Assembly (NCBI RefSeq): GCF_000799715.1
Contig: NZ_JUHG01000014.1
Span: 248,001 to 312,000 of the forward strand
Length of the DNA stretch: 64,000 bases
Reading direction: 5' to 3'
From: Martinezella rhizogenes
Lineage (GTDB): Bacteria > Pseudomonadota > Alphaproteobacteria > Rhizobiales > Rhizobiaceae
Shown here: positions 51,898-60,677 of the stretch, piece after piece
How the letters are laid out: each line of letters starts with the position of its first letter
Position numbering within the stretch: the stretch's first letter is position 1
Translations under genes and position numbers: made by a program
Notes under the pieces: generated by a model
What the model was told of the DNA's origin: nothing
Databases searched by the model: none
Seen by the model: only the letters and a program-made list of their open reading frames with translations

Positions 51898-53091
51898 TTA
51901 ACGCGCCAGATCAGCAACCACGGAATCGAGGATGAGCATCCCCGCCGGCGTACAGCGCAGACGGGAGTTGCCGAGGCGCTCGATGAAGCCGTGTTCCAGC
52001 AGGAATTCCTCGCGCGCCTGATCCGGCTCACGGCCGGACAGCTGCTGCCAGCGGACGAGATCGATCCCCTCTTTCAGGCGCAAGCCCATCAGCAGCAATT
52101 CGTCGGCCTGTTCGTCGTCGCCGAGCATTTCCTGATCGGCTATGCCGTGGCCATCACGCTCGACCAGTTCCAGCCAGGTTTCCGGCTTGCGCTCGGTGGC
52201 GGTCGCGAGTTTCTTCGGGCCGAGGGTCAGGCGGCCATGGGCGCCCGGACCGATGCCGGCATAGTCGCCATAGCGCCAGTAGGTGAGGTTGTGGCGGCTC
52301 TCCGCGCCTGGACGGGCGTGGTTGGAGACTTCGTAGGCCGGCATGCCCTCGCGCTCGGTGATTTCCTGCGTCGCCTCGTAGAGCAGCGCCGACTGGTCGC
52401 CATCCGGGACGATCAGCTTGCCGGCCTTGTGCAGGCCGAAGAAGGGCGTGCCTTCCTCGATGGTGAGCTGATAGAGCGAGAGATGATCGACGGCATAGGA
52501 GATCGCTTCCTTCAGCTCACGCTCCCATTCCTCGACAGTCTGGTTCGGACGGGCATAGATGAGGTCGAAGGACATGCGCGGGAAGATGTCGCGCGCCAGC
52601 TTGATCGCCTTCAGCGCGTCGGCGACATTGTGCAGCCGGCCCAGGAATTTCAGATCGCGGTCGTTCAGCGCCTGCACGCCCATCGACACGCGGTTGACGC
52701 CGGCGGCGCGATAGCCGCGGAAGCGCTCGGCCTCGACGCTGGAGGGATTGGCCTCCATGGTGATCTCGATACCATCTGGCACATGCCAGTGCTTGGCGAT
52801 GCCATCGAGAACGGCGGCGACCGTCTCGGGCTTCATCAGCGACGGTGTGCCGCCGCCGAGAAAAATGCTGGTCACCGTCTTCGGGCCGCCGATTGCCCGC
52901 ATCGACGCCATCTCCTTCAGGAAAGCGGCTGTGAAGCGCTCCTGATCGACCGGCTGATGGCGGACATGGCTGTTGAAATCGCAATAGGGGCATTTGGCCG
53001 CGCAGAAGGGCCAATGCACATAGACGCCGAAGCCGGGTTCACCGGTATCGGGCAGCAATTGCGCCTCACGCGTCATGTCTTGCGGTTCCAT
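51898..53091 (-). CDS. hemW: Radical SAM heme chaperone HemW
   Basis: The 397-residue protein is related to oxygen-independent coproporphyrinogen oxidase. The radical SAM cluster motif is CAAKCPYCDF at about residues 31-40, preceded by FGVYVHWPF, and followed by TSIFLGGGTPSLM and EITMEANPSSVEAERF. The HemW-type spacing lacks the extra cysteine of HemN, so it is likely a heme-insertion chaperone rather than the oxidase. The start is uncertain: ATG 53091 or 53076; both keep the motif. It follows rdgB by 19 bases on the same strand, a usual pairing. Confidence 0.92.
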   Translation of the reverse strand: MEPQDMTREAQLLPDTGEPGFGVYVHWPFCAAKCPYCDFNSHVRHQPVDQERFTAAFLKEMASMRAIGGPKTVTSIFLGGGTPSLMKPETVAAVLDGIAKHWHVPDGIEITMEANPSSVEAERFRGYRAAGVNRVSMGVQALNDRDLKFLGRLHNVADALKAIKLARDIFPRMSFDLIYARPNQTVEEWERELKEAISYAVDHLSLYQLTIEEGTPFFGLHKAGKLIVPDGDQSALLYEATQEITEREGMPAYEVSNHARPGAESRHNLTYWRYGDYAGIGPGAHGRLTLGPKKLATATERKPETWLELVERDGHGIADQEMLGDDEQADELLLMGLRLKEGIDLVRWQQLSGREPDQAREEFLLEHGFIERLGNSRLRCTPAGMLILDSVVADLAR

Positions 53092-53110
53092 GATGTCCAC
53101 AGGCTTGAGC

Positions 53111-53755
53111 TTACGCCTCCAGACAGGTTTCGACAAAGAGCTTGAAGGCCCGGGCACGGTGCGAGAGCGCCTGCGGTTCGCCCGGCTTCCAGCCATGCTT
53201 CTCTTCGGCGCCCATCTCGCCGAAGGTCGTCTCATACCCCTTGGGCTGGAAGATGGGGTCATAGCCGAAGCCTTGGCTGCCGCGCGGCGGCCAGGCAACG
53301 GTGCCCTCGACCTCACCGCGGAAGAGCTCGGTATGTCCGTCCGGCCAGGCGAGGCAGAGCACACTGACGAAGCGTGCCGTGCGGCTTTCCGGTGTGGTGG
53401 CGCCTACCTTTTCGAGTGCGGTCTCGACCTTCTGCATCGCCATGACGAAATCGCGGGTACCGTCAGCCGTTTCCGCCCAGTTGGCGGTATAGACGCCGGG
53501 ATCGCCACCGAGCGCGTCGATCACCAGACCGGAATCGTCGGACAAGGCCGGCAGGCCGGAGGCATTGGCCGAGGCCAGCGCCTTGATCGTCGCATTTTCC
53601 TCGAAGGTCGTGCCGGTCTCGTCCGGCTCGATGAAATTGAGGTCGGCGGCCGATGTGGCGGTAAAGCCGAACGAGCCGATGAGATCCTGAATTTCACGGA
53701 TCTTGCCGGCATTGTGGCTGGCGACGACGATGGTCTTGGTATCGAGCTTGCGCAT
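53111..53755 (-). CDS. rdgB: XTP/dITP diphosphatase (RdgB/HAM1 family)
   Basis: The 214-residue enzyme hydrolyses non-canonical purine nucleotides (dITP, XTP) to monophosphates, keeping them out of DNA. Family motifs are IVVASHNAGKIREIQDLI near residue 8, TFEENATIKALASANASGLPALSDDSGLVIDALGG near residues 50-84, and GFGYDPIFQPKGYETTFGEM near residue 162. ATG 53755 gives the family start MRKLDTKTIVVASHN; an earlier frame would begin in the upstream VOC gene. It forms a block with hemW and probably rph. Confidence 0.95.
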   Translation of the reverse strand: MRKLDTKTIVVASHNAGKIREIQDLIGSFGFTATSAADLNFIEPDETGTTFEENATIKALASANASGLPALSDDSGLVIDALGGDPGVYTANWAETADGTRDFVMAMQKVETALEKVGATTPESRTARFVSVLCLAWPDGHTELFRGEVEGTVAWPPRGSQGFGYDPIFQPKGYETTFGEMGAEEKHGWKPGEPQALSHRARAFKLFVETCLEA

Positions 53756-53766
53756 ATCCTGTCCTG

Positions 53767-54180
53767 TCAGATGCCCCAGATCCGGGGTTCGGCGCATTCC
53801 AGGCTGTTGCCGGCCGGGTCGCGGAAATAGATCGAGCGGCCGCCGTTCGGCCAGTGAAAATCAGCTTCAATAGTGACGCTGGCGGCCTTCAGTCTCTCCG
53901 CCATCGCCTCGATATCGTTGCCGGCGATCCGGAAGCAGACGTGACCATGCCCCTTCGTGCCATGCGGCGGCACGGGCAGGGCACCCGGCTCCGGCGGCTT
54001 TAGCGTCTCGGCCGGATTGAAAATCAACAGCACACCCGGCCCACAGCGATAAAAGACATGTCGGTTACCGCCGCGCGAGATCTTCTCAAGCCCGAGGATG
54101 CCGCCATAAAAGGTCTCCACCGCGTCGAGATCATCGGCATAAAGAGCCGTTTCGAGAACACCTTCCAGCGACGGGTTCAT
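53767..54180 (-). CDS. VOC family (glyoxalase-like) protein
   Basis: The 137-residue single-domain VOC protein shows VLETALYADDLDAVETFYGGILGLEKISRGGNRHVFYRCG and ends RSIYFRDPAGNSLECAEPRIWGI, the two halves of the vicinal-oxygen-chelate fold, with Glu of SLEC a likely metal ligand. The substrate is unknown. It lies 19 bases after rph and 11 bases before rdgB on the minus strand, within the rph-VOC-rdgB-hemW run, so it is probably co-transcribed. Confidence 0.88.
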   Translation of the reverse strand: MNPSLEGVLETALYADDLDAVETFYGGILGLEKISRGGNRHVFYRCGPGVLLIFNPAETLKPPEPGALPVPPHGTKGHGHVCFRIAGNDIEAMAERLKAASVTIEADFHWPNGGRSIYFRDPAGNSLECAEPRIWGI

Positions 54181-54199
54181 CGGTTGGCCGCCTTTCCAG

Positions 54200-54916
54200 T
54201 CAGGTGATCGCCTGCTTCTGCAGCTCCACCAGCTCTGCGATGCCGTTCTTGGCGAGATGCATCAGGGTGGAAAATTCCTCTTCGCTGAAGGGCGTGCCTT
54301 CCGCGGTTCCCTGGATCTCGACGATGCCGCCCTTGCCGGTCATGACGAAGTTGGCGTCGGTCTCGGCGGATGAATCCTCGAGATAGTCGAGGTCGATCAC
54401 CGGCTGGCTGGCGAAGATACCGCAGGAAATGGCGGCGATATGATCCTTGAGCACACGCTCGACCTTGATCATGTTGCGGCTTTCCATCCACTTCAGGCAG
54501 TCGTAGAGAGCGATCCAGGCGCCGGTAATCGAGGCTGTGCGCGTGCCGCCATCGGCCTGGATGACGTCGCAGTCGATGGTGATCTGACGTTCACCAAGCT
54601 CCTTCAGGTCAACGACGGCGCGCAGCGACCGGCCGATGAGACGCTGGATTTCCTGGGTGCGGCCGCCCTGCTTGCCGACGGCGGCTTCGCGCTTCATGCG
54701 TTCGCCCGTGGCGCGCGGTAGCATGCCGTACTCGGCGGTGACCCAGCCCTTGCCGCTGTTGCGCAGCCATGGCGGCGTCTTTTCTTCCAGGCTTGCCGTG
54801 CAGAGCACATGCGTATCGCCGAACTTGACCAGGCACGAGCCTTCCGCATGCTTGGAAAAATTGCGCTCGAACGATACCTTGCGCATCTGATCGGTTTTTC
54901 TGCCTGAAGGCCGCAT
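54200..54916 (-). CDS. rph: Ribonuclease PH
   Basis: The 238-residue phosphorolytic exoribonuclease trims tRNA 3' ends. Family motifs are MRPSGRKTDQMRKVSFERNFSKHAEGS at the start, EYGMLPRATGERMKREA near residue 64, RSLRAVVDL near residue 96, and DCDVIQADGGTRTASITGAW near residue 114. Length and start are standard. It heads the minus-strand run with a VOC gene, rdgB and hemW, and is divergent from hrcA, the common rph-rdgB-hemW/hrcA-grpE arrangement of rhizobia. Confidence 0.97.
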   Translation of the reverse strand: MRPSGRKTDQMRKVSFERNFSKHAEGSCLVKFGDTHVLCTASLEEKTPPWLRNSGKGWVTAEYGMLPRATGERMKREAAVGKQGGRTQEIQRLIGRSLRAVVDLKELGERQITIDCDVIQADGGTRTASITGAWIALYDCLKWMESRNMIKVERVLKDHIAAISCGIFASQPVIDLDYLEDSSAETDANFVMTGKGGIVEIQGTAEGTPFSEEEFSTLMHLAKNGIAELVELQKQAIT

Positions 54917-55008
54917 TCTACTCTCCTGAACGTTTATCGACCGCTTCTACGATCCACCGGCGGCTTTTGCAAAGGAAAAGCAGGCTGAAAGGCCCGGATA
55001 TGACGGTG

Positions 55009-55052
55009 TTGGCATTTTTCCCTTTTGCCAATGCTAACTGAATGATTATATT
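55009..55052 (+). promoter_or_regulatory. Candidate hrcA promoter with overlapping inverted repeat
   Basis: TTGCCA at 55025-55030 and TATATT at 55047-55052 are 16 bases apart and could form a sigma-70 promoter. The inverted repeat TTGGCA-N11-TGCCAA (55009-55031) overlaps the -35 box. It is not a CIRCE element. Confidence 0.35.
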
Positions 55053-55088
55053 TTAACGGAGGTTCAACAGAAGGGGTCTGACAGCGAA

Positions 55089-56177
55089 ATGGGGTTCACG
55101 ACATCGTCGGTTACGGATGCCATTGCAGCGCTGGACGAACGCTCGAAAGAAATTTTCCGTCGCATCGTCGAAGGCTATCTTGAAAATGGCGAGCCGCTCG
55201 GCTCGCGCAATCTTTCGCGCCTGCTGCCGATGTCGCTGTCGCCGGCCTCCGTGCGCAACGTCATGAGCGATCTGGAAGAGCTTGGCCTGATCTATTCGCC
55301 GCATATCAGCGCCGGCCGCCTGCCGACGCAGGTGGGCCTGCGTTTCTTCGTCGATGCCTTCATGCAGGTCGGCGATCTCTCGGCCGAGGACCGCGCCACC
55401 ATCGACCGGCAGGTGCGTGGCAGCAATCGCGACCAGCCGATGGAATCGGTGATGACCGAGGCGAGCCGCATGCTCTCGGGCATTTCGCGCGGTGCCGGGC
55501 TGGTGATCACCTCGAAGAACGACCCGATATTGAAGCATGTGGAATTCATCCGCCTGGAGCCGACCAAGGCGCTTGCCGTGCTCGTCGGCGATCATGACCA
55601 GGTGGAAAACCGCATTATTGAGCTGCCGGCCGGCATCACCTCGTCGCAGTTGACGGAAGCCGCGAATTTCCTCAACGCCCACATGACCGGCCAGACCCTG
55701 CCGGATCTGCGCAAGCAGTTGCTGACCCTCAAGGAGAGCGTGCGCCACGAACTTGATACGCTGTCGCATGAACTGGTCGAGCGCGGCATCGCCGTCTGGT
55801 CCGGTGGCGAGGATGAGGGCAAGCCGACGCAGTTGATTGTGCGCGGCCGCGCCAATCTGCTCGCCGAAGTGGGCGGCGCCGAGGATCTCGACCGGCTGCG
55901 CCTGCTGTTCGACGACCTTGAAAAGAAGGACAGCCTGATCGAGATCCTAAACCTGGCCGAAAGCGGGCCGGGCGTACGCATCTTCATCGGCTCGGAAAAC
56001 AAGCTTTTCTCGCTCTCCGGCTCGTCGCTGATCGTCGCGCCCTATCGCGATGACGACGACCGCATCATCGGCGCCGTCGGCGTCATCGGTCCGACACGGC
56101 TGAATTATGCCCGCATCGTGCCGATGGTGGACTATACCGCCCAGCTGTTTTCAAGGATGTCCCGGCCTGGGCTTTAA
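55089..56177 (+). CDS. hrcA: Heat-inducible transcription repressor HrcA
   Basis: The 362-residue repressor of class I heat-shock genes binds CIRCE elements, usually before groESL. The N-terminal winged helix has LDERSKEIFRRIVEGYLENGEPLGSRNLSRLL and SPASVRNVMSDLEELGLIYSPHISAGRLPTQ, and the C-terminal part shows VGVIGPTRLNYARIVPMVDYTA, the family signature. Length and start are typical. It normally sits just upstream of grpE; here a GFA-family gene on the other strand lies between them. No CIRCE repeat is visible in front of it. Confidence 0.95.
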   Translation: MGFTTSSVTDAIAALDERSKEIFRRIVEGYLENGEPLGSRNLSRLLPMSLSPASVRNVMSDLEELGLIYSPHISAGRLPTQVGLRFFVDAFMQVGDLSAEDRATIDRQVRGSNRDQPMESVMTEASRMLSGISRGAGLVITSKNDPILKHVEFIRLEPTKALAVLVGDHDQVENRIIELPAGITSSQLTEAANFLNAHMTGQTLPDLRKQLLTLKESVRHELDTLSHELVERGIAVWSGGEDEGKPTQLIVRGRANLLAEVGGAEDLDRLRLLFDDLEKKDSLIEILNLAESGPGVRIFIGSENKLFSLSGSSLIVAPYRDDDDRIIGAVGVIGPTRLNYARIVPMVDYTAQLFSRMSRPGL

Positions 56178-56187
56178 CGGAAAGCGC

Positions 56188-56622
56188 CTAGTCGGGAAGC
56201 AAGGTTCCCGATCCACCCATTTCCGCCGGCATGTCCTTTTGCTTTGGCAGGCCGTCCCTCAGGTGCAACACAGTGTTTTCGTAGTTGACATGAAACGCCG
56301 GCTGAAAGTCGAATGTCGGAATGATGGCGGCGTAGACGTCGGTTACACCCCACAAAGGATGCTCGGTCAGCAGATGACCGCCGCAGGTCGTGCACCATTT
56401 GCGCACACTCGTTTCGCTTCTCTGGTAACTGCCGACATGATCGGCACCCTTGGAGACGTGGACGGCGTTCGGTGGCCAGAGCGAGAAGGCGTTGATCGGC
56501 CCCGCCGACCATTCCCGGCAGGAGTCGCAATGGCAATAGCCCATTGCCACCGGTTCACCACTGACTGCGATTTCCACCGCGCCACAGAAACATTTGCCCG
56601 AATGGGATTTGTTGTTGGACAT
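56188..56622 (-). CDS. GFA family protein (Mss4-like zinc fold)
   Basis: The 144-residue protein has the glutathione-dependent formaldehyde-activating enzyme (GFA) pattern: CFCGAVEI near residue 11, GYCHCDSCREWSAG near residue 32, and WCTTCGGHLLTEHP near residue 96, whose cysteines bind zinc in an Mss4-like fold. A real role in formaldehyde use is not established for most members. The gene lies on the opposite strand between hrcA and grpE and breaks that pairing, suggesting later insertion. Confidence 0.88.
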   Translation of the reverse strand: MSNNKSHSGKCFCGAVEIAVSGEPVAMGYCHCDSCREWSAGPINAFSLWPPNAVHVSKGADHVGSYQRSETSVRKWCTTCGGHLLTEHPLWGVTDVYAAIIPTFDFQPAFHVNYENTVLHLRDGLPKQKDMPAEMGGSGTLLPD

Positions 56623-56842
56623 GGATCATACCTCCCGCTGCGTTGAAAAGGCACTAATTATACCGGGAAAGGACCGCAGAGAGTAGAGGCCTCAACGCGG
56701 GAGGCGTTCTCACCCGACTGGTATTCGTACAAATACGGCTGGATTGCCGGGAATCGGCTGTTCTTCGCGACAAAGCCTTGATTTTTTCCGGCCAAACCTC
56801 GATATCGGGCACATTCAAAAGACAAACAATTCGGAGACCGTC

Positions 56843-57469
56843 ATGATCGACGAAACAACGAAAACCGGACCTGACGCCACGGCGGCCGACCTCGAGCAAG
56901 ATGTCGCGGAAACCGTGGAAACGACGGCTGAATCTCAAGAGCCGGATCCGGTCGAGCTGCTGAAGGCCGAAAATAGCGATTTGCGCGATCGCTACCTGCG
57001 CCTTGCCGCCGACATGGACAATCTACGTCGTCGTACCGAGCGCGACGTCAAGGATGCCAAGTCCTATTCCGTCGCCGGCTTTGCCCGCGACATGCTTGCC
57101 GTGTCGGACAATCTGCGCCGCACGCTGGACGCCATTCCGGCGGAACTCCGCGACGATGCCGGCCTGAAGACGCTGATCGAAGGCGTGGAGATGACCGAGC
57201 GTTCCATGCTGTCGGCGCTGGAGCGCCATGGCGTGCGCCAGATCGAGCCGGTCGGCCAGAAGTTCGATCCCAACTTCCATCAGGCGATGTTCGAAGTGCC
57301 GAACCCGGAAGTGCCGAACAATACCGTCGTGCAGGTGGTGCAGGCCGGCTTTGTCATCGGCGAGCGTGTTCTGCGCCCGGCCATGGTCGGCGTCGCCAAG
57401 GGCGGCCCGAAGGTCGCCGAGATTTCCGAGCCGGGTGCCAACAGCCCGTTCGACGAAAAAGACGCCTGA
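56843..57469 (+). CDS. grpE: Nucleotide exchange factor GrpE
   Basis: The 208-residue cochaperone releases ADP from DnaK. The acidic N-terminus is followed by a long coiled coil (LLKAENSDLRDRYLRLAADMDNLRRRTERDVKDAKSYSVAGFARDMLAVSDNLRRTL) and the beta-domain FDPNFHQAMFEVPNPEVPNNTVVQVVQAGFVIGERVLRPAMVGVAKGG. ATG 56843 has GGAGACC upstream; the longer frame lacks similarity. A strong hairpin terminator follows. Confidence 0.96.
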   Translation: MIDETTKTGPDATAADLEQDVAETVETTAESQEPDPVELLKAENSDLRDRYLRLAADMDNLRRRTERDVKDAKSYSVAGFARDMLAVSDNLRRTLDAIPAELRDDAGLKTLIEGVEMTERSMLSALERHGVRQIEPVGQKFDPNFHQAMFEVPNPEVPNNTVVQVVQAGFVIGERVLRPAMVGVAKGGPKVAEISEPGANSPFDEKDA

Positions 57470-57490
57470 GTTTCAAAAGACATATCAAAA

Positions 57491-57531
57491 CAGCAAGGGC
57501 CGGATGATCTTCCATCATCCGGCCCTTGCTG
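57491..57531. terminator. Bidirectional terminator between grpE and ptsN
   Basis: An 18-bp perfect stem (57491-57508 with 57514-57531, GGGCCGGATGAT and its complement at the core) with a 5-base loop lies between convergent grpE and ptsN. T residues follow on the plus strand (TTT) and on the minus strand (TTTTG), so it can serve both genes. Confidence 0.88.
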
Positions 57532-57551
57532 TTTAGCGTTCTGAATTCCGC

Positions 57552-58016
57552 TCACGCGGCGTTGGATGCCTGTTCCTCGTTGAGGAAGGCGTAGATCGCC
57601 GAGGCGGAATCCGTGGCCCGCAGCTTGGCGACGAGATCCTGGTCGCGCAGGACGCGCGCAATGCGCGACAGCGCCTTGAGATGGTCAGCGCCGGCGCCCT
57701 CGGGGGCGAGCAGCAGGAAGACGAGATCGACGGGCTGGTCATCCAGCGCCTCGAAATCGACGGATGCTTCCAGGCGCGCGAAAATGCCGATGATGGACTT
57801 GATGCTATTGAGCTTGCCGTGCGGGATGGCAATGCCGTTGCCGACGCCGGTGGAGCCCAGGCGCTCGCGCTGCAGCACGACGTCGAAGATTTCGCGTTCG
57901 GGCAGTCCGGTCAACTTGGAGGCCTTGGCTGCCAGCTCCTGAAGCAGTTGTTTCTTGGAATTTGCCCTCAAGGCGGGGATGATCGCATCTTGGTGCAGCA
58001 AATCTGCCAATGCCAT
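57552..58016 (-). CDS. ptsN: PTS IIA-like nitrogen regulatory protein PtsN
   Basis: The 154-residue EIIA-Ntr protein is phosphorylated in the PTS-Ntr chain (PtsP-PtsO-PtsN) and regulates potassium and nitrogen metabolism. The phospho-acceptor histidine is in GIAIPHGKL near residue 70, and GLPEREIFDVVLQRERLGSTGVGNG precedes it. ATG 58016 gives the family start MALADLLHQD; a longer frame upstream is unrelated. It closes the rpoN-hpf-ptsN run, as in most proteobacteria. Confidence 0.95.
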   Translation of the reverse strand: MALADLLHQDAIIPALRANSKKQLLQELAAKASKLTGLPEREIFDVVLQRERLGSTGVGNGIAIPHGKLNSIKSIIGIFARLEASVDFEALDDQPVDLVFLLLAPEGAGADHLKALSRIARVLRDQDLVAKLRATDSASAIYAFLNEEQASNAA

Positions 58017-58104
58017 TCTCTTTATCCTTCGTGTCGCCGAGATCCGATGACGGAGGAGCGGCGGCGGCCTGACATGGTGCAGGGCCGCCACTCATCTTCT
58101 TTCC

Positions 58105-58680
58105 TCAGCTTTTGATATTGGCTGCGTCGATCCAGCCAATGTTGCCGTCCTGACGACGGTAAACGATGTTCAAATGTTCCTTGCCGGGGCTGCGGAAGAG
58201 CAGCAACGGCTCGTCGGTCATATCGAGCGCCATCACGGCGGTCGCGACCGACATGGTCTTTAGCTGTTTCGTGCTTTCGGCGACGATCGCCGGCGCGAAA
58301 TCGGCCGCAATTTCCTCGTCGTCATCCGACATGCCGTCCATGACTGTATAGGCGACTTCGATATGCCCATTCCCATGGCTGCCGGCCTGATGATCCTTCA
58401 GTTTGCGCTTATAGCGGCGCAGGCGCTTCTCGATGCGTGCGGACGCCGCGTCAAACGCCAGTTGCGGGTCCATCGCTTCTCCGGCGGCATGCAGAACGAC
58501 GCCACTGTCGAGATGAAGCTTGCAATCGGCTGCGAAGCGGGAACTGGATTTCTGTACCGTCACATGGCCTGAATACCCCCCGTCGAAGTATTTCGTCACG
58601 GCCATACCGATCTGGTCTTCAATCCGCTGGCGGAAGGAGTCACCAATTTCCATATGTTTACCGGAGACACGCACACTCAT
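58105..58680 (-). CDS. hpf: Ribosome hibernation promoting factor, long form
   Basis: The 191-residue protein has an N-terminal HPF/RaiA domain (MSVRVSGKHMEIGDSFRQRIEDQIGMAVTKYFDGGYSGHVTVQK) that blocks the mRNA channel of idle ribosomes, and a C-terminal dimerisation domain (LFRSPGKEHLNIVYRRQDGNIGWI) that pairs ribosomes into 100S particles. The two-domain length marks the long form. It lies between rpoN and ptsN, separated from rpoN by 250 bases, so it probably has its own promoter. Confidence 0.95.
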   Translation of the reverse strand: MSVRVSGKHMEIGDSFRQRIEDQIGMAVTKYFDGGYSGHVTVQKSSSRFAADCKLHLDSGVVLHAAGEAMDPQLAFDAASARIEKRLRRYKRKLKDHQAGSHGNGHIEVAYTVMDGMSDDDEEIAADFAPAIVAESTKQLKTMSVATAVMALDMTDEPLLLFRSPGKEHLNIVYRRQDGNIGWIDAANIKS

Positions 58681-58930
58681 GGAGTTTCCCTTCTTGTCGT
58701 GGTTATTGCGCGTACCAGTTTACGCCAAGCCTCAAGCTCATCCAAGCACTTCACGCGGTCAAAGACAAATTGCGTTTATCAGGCGCCTTTTAGGATGATG
58801 GGGATAAGTTCATGACGGCGCCGTGCTGCACCGATTGCGGCGGGCTTCTAGCCCCGCCATATTGGAAAGTCAACTGCGTCTTAACGGTCCGTTAGGGAGT
58901 CTGCAATCTTGGCTTGAATTTGGACAATCG

Positions 58931-60484
58931 CTAAAAGTTGGCGACTTTCGCAATTGCACGCTTCTCCCGGCGGCGCTGCACGGACGAGGGGATGTTCATC
59001 GCCTCGCGGTATTTTGCAACTGTCCGGCGAGCTAGCTCTATGCCGCCCTTCTTCAGTGTGTCGACGATATCATCATCGGAAAGCACGGTCTCCGGACTTT
59101 CGCGCGAGATCAGCAGGCGGATCTTGTGACGCACCGCTTCGGCGGAATGGCTATCGCCGCCTTCGACGGCGCTGATCGAGACGGTGAAGAAATATTTGAG
59201 CTCGAACAGGCCGCGCGGCGTCAGCATGTATTTGTTCGAGGTCACGCGGCTCACGGTCGACTCGTGCATCTTGATGGCATCCGCCACGGTCTTCAGATTG
59301 AGCGGCCGCAGATGATCGACACCGTGTATCAGGAAAGCGTCCTGTTGCCGGACAATCTCGCTCGCCACCTTCATGATCGTCTTGGCGCGCTGATCCAGGC
59401 TGCGGGTCAGCCAATTGGCGTTCTGCAGACATTCCGACAGGAAGGCATGGTCCTGGCTCGTCTTGGTAACGGAGGCGAAATAGGACTGGTTGACGAGAAC
59501 GCGGGGCAGCGTGTCGGGGTTGAGTTCCACCAGCCAGCTCCCGTCGGAGGCGGCGCGTACGACGATATCGGGCGTAATCGCCTCGGATATGCCGGTCTCG
59601 AAGCCGCTGCCGGGCTTGGGATTCAGCTGGCGGATTTCCCCCATCATGTCGAGCAGGTCTTCCTCGTCGACGCCGCAGAGACGCTTCAGTGTCGCGAAAT
59701 CGCGGCGGGCAAGAAGCTCGAGGTTCTGGATCAGCCGTTCCATGGCCGGATCGAAACGATCCCTTTGCCGGAGCTGGATCGCCAGGCACTCGCTGAGGGA
59801 GCGGGCGAAGACACCGGGAGGGTCGAGCTGCTGCAATACGCCAAGCACGCGCTCGACATCACCCACTGTCGTGCCGAGGCGCTCCGCGATCTCGCGCAGG
59901 TCAACCTGCAGATAGCCGCAGTCGTCGAGTTGGTCGACAAAATGCTGGGCGATCAGCCGATCGGCCATGACGGGCAGGGAAAAGGGGATCTGTTCGTTGA
60001 GGTGGTCGCGCAGCGAGACCTGGCCGGCGACGAAATCGTCGAGATCGTAGCTTTCGCCGGCCTCGCCGCCAGGCATGGATTTCCACTGGCTCAAGAGCTC
60101 GGGCGCATCGGCGCGCTGCGGGGCGGCGTCGTCGACATTGCTGAAATTGGTGTCGAGCTCATCGTTCAGCCGGTCGGCATGACCGGTATTCTCGCTCTCG
60201 TACCAATCGCTCTTCAGGTCGCCGCTGTTGCGGTCGGAACTGTCGTCGCCACGGTTTTCGTCCGTGGCGTCGTAGCGCTCATCCTTGGTCCCGCGGTCGT
60301 TGTTGCTGCCTATATCCTCGTCATTTGACGTAAATTCGAGCAGTGGATTCTTTTCGACTTCCTGGGCGATGAACTGGGTGAGCTCAAAATGCGTCATCTG
60401 CAGCAACTGGATGGATTGCATCAGTTGCGGTGTCATCACCAGGCTTTGGCTTTGGCGCAGGAAAAGATTGGCCGATAATGCCAT
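58931..60484 (-). CDS. rpoN: RNA polymerase sigma-54 factor
   Basis: The 517-residue sigma factor directs RNA polymerase to -24/-12 promoters of nitrogen, fixation and transport genes. Region I is LFLRQSQSLVMTPQLMQSIQLLQMTHFELTQFI at the N-terminus, followed by an acidic region II, the core-binding part, the helix-turn-helix TVADAIKMHESTVSRVTSNKYM near residue 395, and the RpoN box ARRTVAKYREAMNIPSS near residue 488. ATG 60484 yields the family start MALSANLFLRQ. lptB lies upstream on the same strand (193-base gap). Confidence 0.96.
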   Translation of the reverse strand: MALSANLFLRQSQSLVMTPQLMQSIQLLQMTHFELTQFIAQEVEKNPLLEFTSNDEDIGSNNDRGTKDERYDATDENRGDDSSDRNSGDLKSDWYESENTGHADRLNDELDTNFSNVDDAAPQRADAPELLSQWKSMPGGEAGESYDLDDFVAGQVSLRDHLNEQIPFSLPVMADRLIAQHFVDQLDDCGYLQVDLREIAERLGTTVGDVERVLGVLQQLDPPGVFARSLSECLAIQLRQRDRFDPAMERLIQNLELLARRDFATLKRLCGVDEEDLLDMMGEIRQLNPKPGSGFETGISEAITPDIVVRAASDGSWLVELNPDTLPRVLVNQSYFASVTKTSQDHAFLSECLQNANWLTRSLDQRAKTIMKVASEIVRQQDAFLIHGVDHLRPLNLKTVADAIKMHESTVSRVTSNKYMLTPRGLFELKYFFTVSISAVEGGDSHSAEAVRHKIRLLISRESPETVLSDDDIVDTLKKGGIELARRTVAKYREAMNIPSSVQRRREKRAIAKVANF

Positions 60485-60677
60485 GGCGGACGCGGGACTC
60501 CCCTTGATCTTTTCGAAAGTCCGCGTTTTTTTAGAAAAAAAGCCGCAAACTTCCAACTGGCCCAAAAATTGCTTTTTTATTGGGTTTGGTCAAGCGGAAC
60601 TGTCGCGGGAAGATGAATTTCCGGAGCGCTCAGCCGTTTGGCAACGCGAGAATACGCTCCGGTCCAGTCCTAGCCTA

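Noticed and set aside
54917..55088. A CIRCE element in front of hrcA
   Set aside because: The consensus TTAGCACTC-N9-GAGTGCTAA is not present; only an unrelated TTGGCA inverted repeat was found.
58839..58858. A hairpin after rpoN as a terminator
   Set aside because: The stem GGCGGGCT/GCCCCGCC is imperfect and no T-run follows on the minus strand, so termination cannot be supported.
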